64,000 nucleotides of DNA from Streptococcus sp. CSL10205-OR2. GTDB taxonomy: Bacteria; Bacillota; Bacilli; Lactobacillales; Streptococcaceae. Position numbers and translations under genes: made by a program. This document shows positions 61,627 through 64,000 of the stretch, piece by piece; the first letter of the stretch is position 1, and every line of letters starts with the position of its first letter. The stretch spans positions 1-64,000 of the forward strand of contig NZ_JAOTIN010000004.1 of the NCBI RefSeq assembly GCF_025660655.1, given 5' to 3'. The notes beneath the pieces are model-generated. The model was given only the letters and a program-made list of their open reading frames with translations. It did no database searches and had not been told where the DNA came from.

Positions 61627-62235
61627 ATGACAATTCTATTACCAGAACTACCTTATGCCTATGATGCTCTTGAGCCTCATATTGATGCGGAAACAATGAC
61701 ACTTCATCATGATAAACATCATGCTGCTTATGTTGCTAATGCCAATGCCGCTTTAGAAAAACACCCTGAGATTGGTGAAGATTTAGAAAGCTTACTAAGT
61801 GATGTTACTTCAATTCCAGAAGACATTCGTCAAGCTTTGATTAACAACGGTGGTGGTCATATCAACCACGCGCTTTTCTGGGAATTAATGACACCTGAAA
61901 AAACAGAAGTGTCTAAAGCACTTAAAGAAGATATTGAAAAAACGTTTGGCTCTTTTGATGCCTTCAAAGAAGAATTTTCAAAAGCAGCAGCTACACGTTT
62001 TGGTTCAGGCTGGGCTTGGTTAGTTGTTAACAAAGAAGGACAATTAGAAATCACTTCAACAGCAAATCAAGATAATCCAATTTCAAATGGTCTTAAACCA
62101 ATTTTAGGGTTAGACGTTTGGGAACATGCTTACTACCTAAACTACCGCAATGTTCGTCCAAATTATATCAAAGCATTCTTTGAAGTGATTAACTGGAACA
62201 AGGTTAACGAACTTTACGAAGCCGCTAAAGCATAA
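61627..62235 (+). CDS. sodA: Manganese-dependent superoxide dismutase
   Basis: 202 aa Fe/Mn SOD. Metal ligands are in LHHDKHH (His27), NHALFW (His), and DVWEHAYY (Asp and His); [11 protein letters not shown] is typical of Mn enzymes. Converts superoxide to H2O2 and O2. It complements the peroxide-producing GlpO metabolism of a catalase-negative organism. Good ribosome binding site AAGAAGGAAAT. Confidence 0.96.
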   Translation: MTILLPELPYAYDALEPHIDAETMTLHHDKHHAAYVANANAALEKHPEIGEDLESLLSDVTSIPEDIRQALINNGGGHINHALFWELMTPEKTEVSKALKEDIEKTFGSFDAFKEEFSKAAATRFGSGWAWLVVNKEGQLEITSTANQDNPISNGLKPILGLDVWEHAYYLNYRNVRPNYIKAFFEVINWNKVNELYEAAKA

Positions 62236-62275
62236 GACATTAAAAAAAGATACCCATAGGATATCAAGAAGTATA

Positions 62276-62320
62276 CACCCCAATTGTTAGGCAATTCGCT
62301 AACTATTGAGGTGCTTTTTT
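62276..62320. terminator. Shared terminator between convergent sodA and queA
   Basis: Long imperfect stem CACCCCAATTGTTAG / CTAACTATTGAGGTG with an 8-nt loop; T run on the plus side, A-rich on the other. It can stop transcription from both sides. Confidence 0.75.
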
Positions 62321-62323
62321 AGT

Positions 62324-63352
62324 TTATTTGATAAACATAGCATCACCAAAACTAAAGAAACGATAGTGTTTTTCTATGGCATGCTGATAAGCAGATAGCA
62401 CAAATTCTCTACCAGCAAAAGCAGAAACAAGCATGACTAGAGTTGATTTTGGTAGGTGAAAATTAGTTGAAAAGGCATCGACAACCTTAAACTGATAACC
62501 AGGTTTAATGAAGATATTGGTCCAGCCAGTGTCAGCTTTTAAGTGACCATTAAATTTATTACCTATGGTTTCAAGTGTACGAATGGATGTTGTCCCTACA
62601 GCAATAACACGGTGACCTGATGCTTTAACATCGTTTAGTGTTTTTGCGGCTTCCTCAGAAAAATGGTAAAACTCTGAGTGCATATCATGTTCTTCAATAT
62701 TATCAACTGCTACAGGCCTAAAAGTACCAAGACCAACATGAAGCGTTAGATAGACTAATTTAACGCCTTTTTTCTCGATTTTTTCTAAGAGTTCTTTAGT
62801 GAAATGTAAACCAGCAGTAGGAGCAGCTGCTGAACCATTTTCTTTAGCATAGACAGTTTGATAACGTTCTTTATCTTCTAGTTTTTCATGGATATATGGT
62901 GGTAGTGGCATCTCTCCCAAACTTTCTAAAACTTCTAGAAAAATACCCTGATAGGAGAATTGAACAATTCTACCGCCATGTTCCAATTCTTTAGTGACAG
63001 TGGCTTTTAGACGACCATCACCAAAGATAATAACAGATCCCACTTTTAATCGTTTGGCTGGTTTTGCTAATACTTCCCAAGCATCACCTTCTATATTCTT
63101 TAAAAGAAGGAGTTCAACGTGACCATTTGTTTTTTCTTTTTGACCGTAAAGTCTGGCGGGCAATACGCGAGTATTATTCATAACAAGAGCATCACCAGGG
63201 TTTAAGTCATCAATGATATGATCAAAATGGGTGTCAACAAACGTTTTTGTTGTTTTATCAATAATGAGTAGTTTTGATGCATCTCTTTTTTCTAGTGGTG
63301 TTTGGGCAATGAGTTCCTCAGGTAAATCAAAATCAAAATCCTTAGTATTCAA
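62324..63352 (-). CDS. queA: S-adenosylmethionine:tRNA ribosyltransferase-isomerase
   Basis: 342 aa, exactly the usual length when started at TTG 63352, which has AAAGGAG 7 nt upstream and gives the family N-terminus [19 protein letters not shown]. The frame is open to an ATG at 63415, but that would add 21 unrelated residues across the promoter. Family motifs: [33 protein letters not shown]. Builds the epoxyqueuosine precursor on tRNA wobble position 34. Confidence 0.95.
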   Translation of the reverse strand: MNTKDFDFDLPEELIAQTPLEKRDASKLLIIDKTTKTFVDTHFDHIIDDLNPGDALVMNNTRVLPARLYGQKEKTNGHVELLLLKNIEGDAWEVLAKPAKRLKVGSVIIFGDGRLKATVTKELEHGGRIVQFSYQGIFLEVLESLGEMPLPPYIHEKLEDKERYQTVYAKENGSAAAPTAGLHFTKELLEKIEKKGVKLVYLTLHVGLGTFRPVAVDNIEEHDMHSEFYHFSEEAAKTLNDVKASGHRVIAVGTTSIRTLETIGNKFNGHLKADTGWTNIFIKPGYQFKVVDAFSTNFHLPKSTLVMLVSAFAGREFVLSAYQHAIEKHYRFFSFGDAMFIK

Positions 63353-63383
63353 CGTGTCTCTCCTTTGGTAAAATATCTCTTTC

Positions 63384-63389
63384 ATTATA
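63384..63389 (-). promoter_or_regulatory. queA promoter (-10)
   Basis: TATAAT on the minus strand (63389 to 63384), 31 nt before the TTG start. It is divergent from and close to the nagB promoter. Confidence 0.55.
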
Positions 63390-63408
63390 ACACTTTTTAA
63401 TGAAAATA

Positions 63409-63460
63409 TTGACAAAAATTGGTATATACCATATAATAGGGTTAAGAATTAGTCTATACC
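63409..63460 (+). promoter_or_regulatory. nagB promoter with NagR-type operators
   Basis: TTGACA (63409-63414), 17-bp spacer, TATAAT (63432-63437). The spacer contains the palindrome ATTGGTATATACCAT, and a second half-like site TAGTCTATACCAAA lies after the -10. These fit GntR-family NagR/YvoA operators (TGGTATATACCA type), so nagB should be repressed until amino-sugar phosphates accumulate. Confidence 0.75.
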
Positions 63461-63474
63461 AAAAGGAGAAGATC

Positions 63475-64000
63475 ATGAAAATTATTACAGTGAAAGATCA
63501 ACTAGAAGGGGCACAAGTTGCATTTGATATTTTAAAAGAAAAAATTGAAAATGGTGCCAAAACACTTGGTTTAGCAACTGGAAGTACACCAATTGAGTTA
63601 TACAACAAAATGGTTGCTAGTGACTTAGATTTTACTGATATGCGTAGTGTTAATCTCGATGAATATGTTGGCTTGTCAAAAGAAGATTCTCAATCTTACT
63701 ATCAATTTATGAAAGAGTATCTTTTTGATAAAAAACCATTTAAAGAAAGCTTTTTACCTGATGGAATGGCTACTGACATTGAATCACACACCAAAGAATA
63801 CGATGCCATTCTAGAAAAATACCCTATTGACCTTCAAATATTAGGAATTGGGAACAATGGTCATATTGGTTTTAACGAACCTGGCACAGCATTTAATACA
63901 AAAACCCATCTCGTTGATTTAAAAGAAAATACTATAAAAGCTAATGCTCGCTTTTTTGAAAAAGAATCAGATGTTCCTAGACAAGCTATTTCTATGGGCA
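63475..64000 (+). CDS. nagB: Glucosamine-6-phosphate deaminase (3' end outside window)
   Basis: The first 175 codons from ATG 63475 (AAAAGGAGAAG upstream). NagB motifs: [13 protein letters not shown] near residue 35, NLDEYVGL near 60, and [15 protein letters not shown] near 122. Converts glucosamine-6-phosphate to fructose-6-phosphate and ammonia, linking amino-sugar use to glycolysis. Truncated by the window edge. Confidence 0.95.
   Translation, partial: MKIITVKDQLEGAQVAFDILKEKIENGAKTLGLATGSTPIELYNKMVASDLDFTDMRSVNLDEYVGLSKEDSQSYYQFMKEYLFDKKPFKESFLPDGMATDIESHTKEYDAILEKYPIDLQILGIGNNGHIGFNEPGTAFNTKTHLVDLKENTIKANARFFEKESDVPRQAISMG

Noticed and set aside
63353..63415. Longer N-terminus for queA
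   Set aside because: It would run through the promoter and add 21 residues; TTG at 63352 has an ideal Shine-Dalgarno and gives the family length.

Overview
The window is low-GC Firmicutes DNA and almost certainly comes from a Streptococcus, probably of the pyogenic group (S. uberis / S. parauberis / S. iniae type). The housekeeping backbone comEA-comEC ... holA-sodA-queA-nagB is a streptococcal gene order. A cin-box (TACGAATA) precedes comEA. An SSURE adhesin sits next to an OmpR-type two-component system, as PavB/TCS08 do in pneumococcus. Species is inferred, not proven.

Layout. 1-3.3 kb: the 3' end of an LPXTG-anchored collagen-like protein, a DEAD-box helicase (cshA type) and a Nudix hydrolase. 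3.3-33.3 kb: a complete Firmicutes-type (T7SSb) type VII secretion island. It has the machinery esxA-esaA-essA-esaB-essB-essC, then an LXG toxin module (two small helical partners, a toxin with a C-terminal glycine-zipper domain, a membrane-protein immunity candidate, DUF4176- and DUF4299-like genes). Next comes a long accessory array with seven copies of an unrecognised ~145-aa gene (two broken) mixed with membrane proteins and an Imm63-like gene. Last is a tandem array of eight ~152-aa membrane-anchored proteins leading into a lipase toxin with two small partners. 33.3-38 kb: conserved genes (GIY-YIG protein, trmN6-like, plsC, comEA, comEC). 38-42.5 kb: a decayed mobile region between intact comEC and a ~570-bp duplicate of its 3' end. 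It holds serine-recombinase fragments, a DUF1643 gene, two unrecognised genes, an IS3-family remnant and a 3' tRNA-like scrap. 42.6-46.2 kb: an SSURE surface protein and a SaeRS/TCS08-like system. 46.3-51.3 kb: a second lipase toxin locus, preceded by four tandem immunity-like genes and followed by two small helical genes. 51.3-64 kb: a membrane protein, glpK-glpO-glpF, an FAD oxidoreductase with an Mga-family regulator, a lipoprotein, holA, sodA, queA and the start of nagB.

How the genes work together. The machinery in the first third probably exports three toxins encoded here: one LXG protein with its targeting domain at the N-terminus, and two proteins with the reverse order (lipase first, helical export region last). 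Both lipase loci carry stacks of immunity-like genes, and 5' fragments of the lipase gene lie between many of the copies. This pattern suggests that new immunity-toxin pairs repeatedly replaced old toxins and left orphan immunity genes behind. The ~145-aa array is different. Its copies are separated by a near-identical terminator-promoter cassette, so several are independent transcription units. Its function is not known to me and it is the least explained part of the window.
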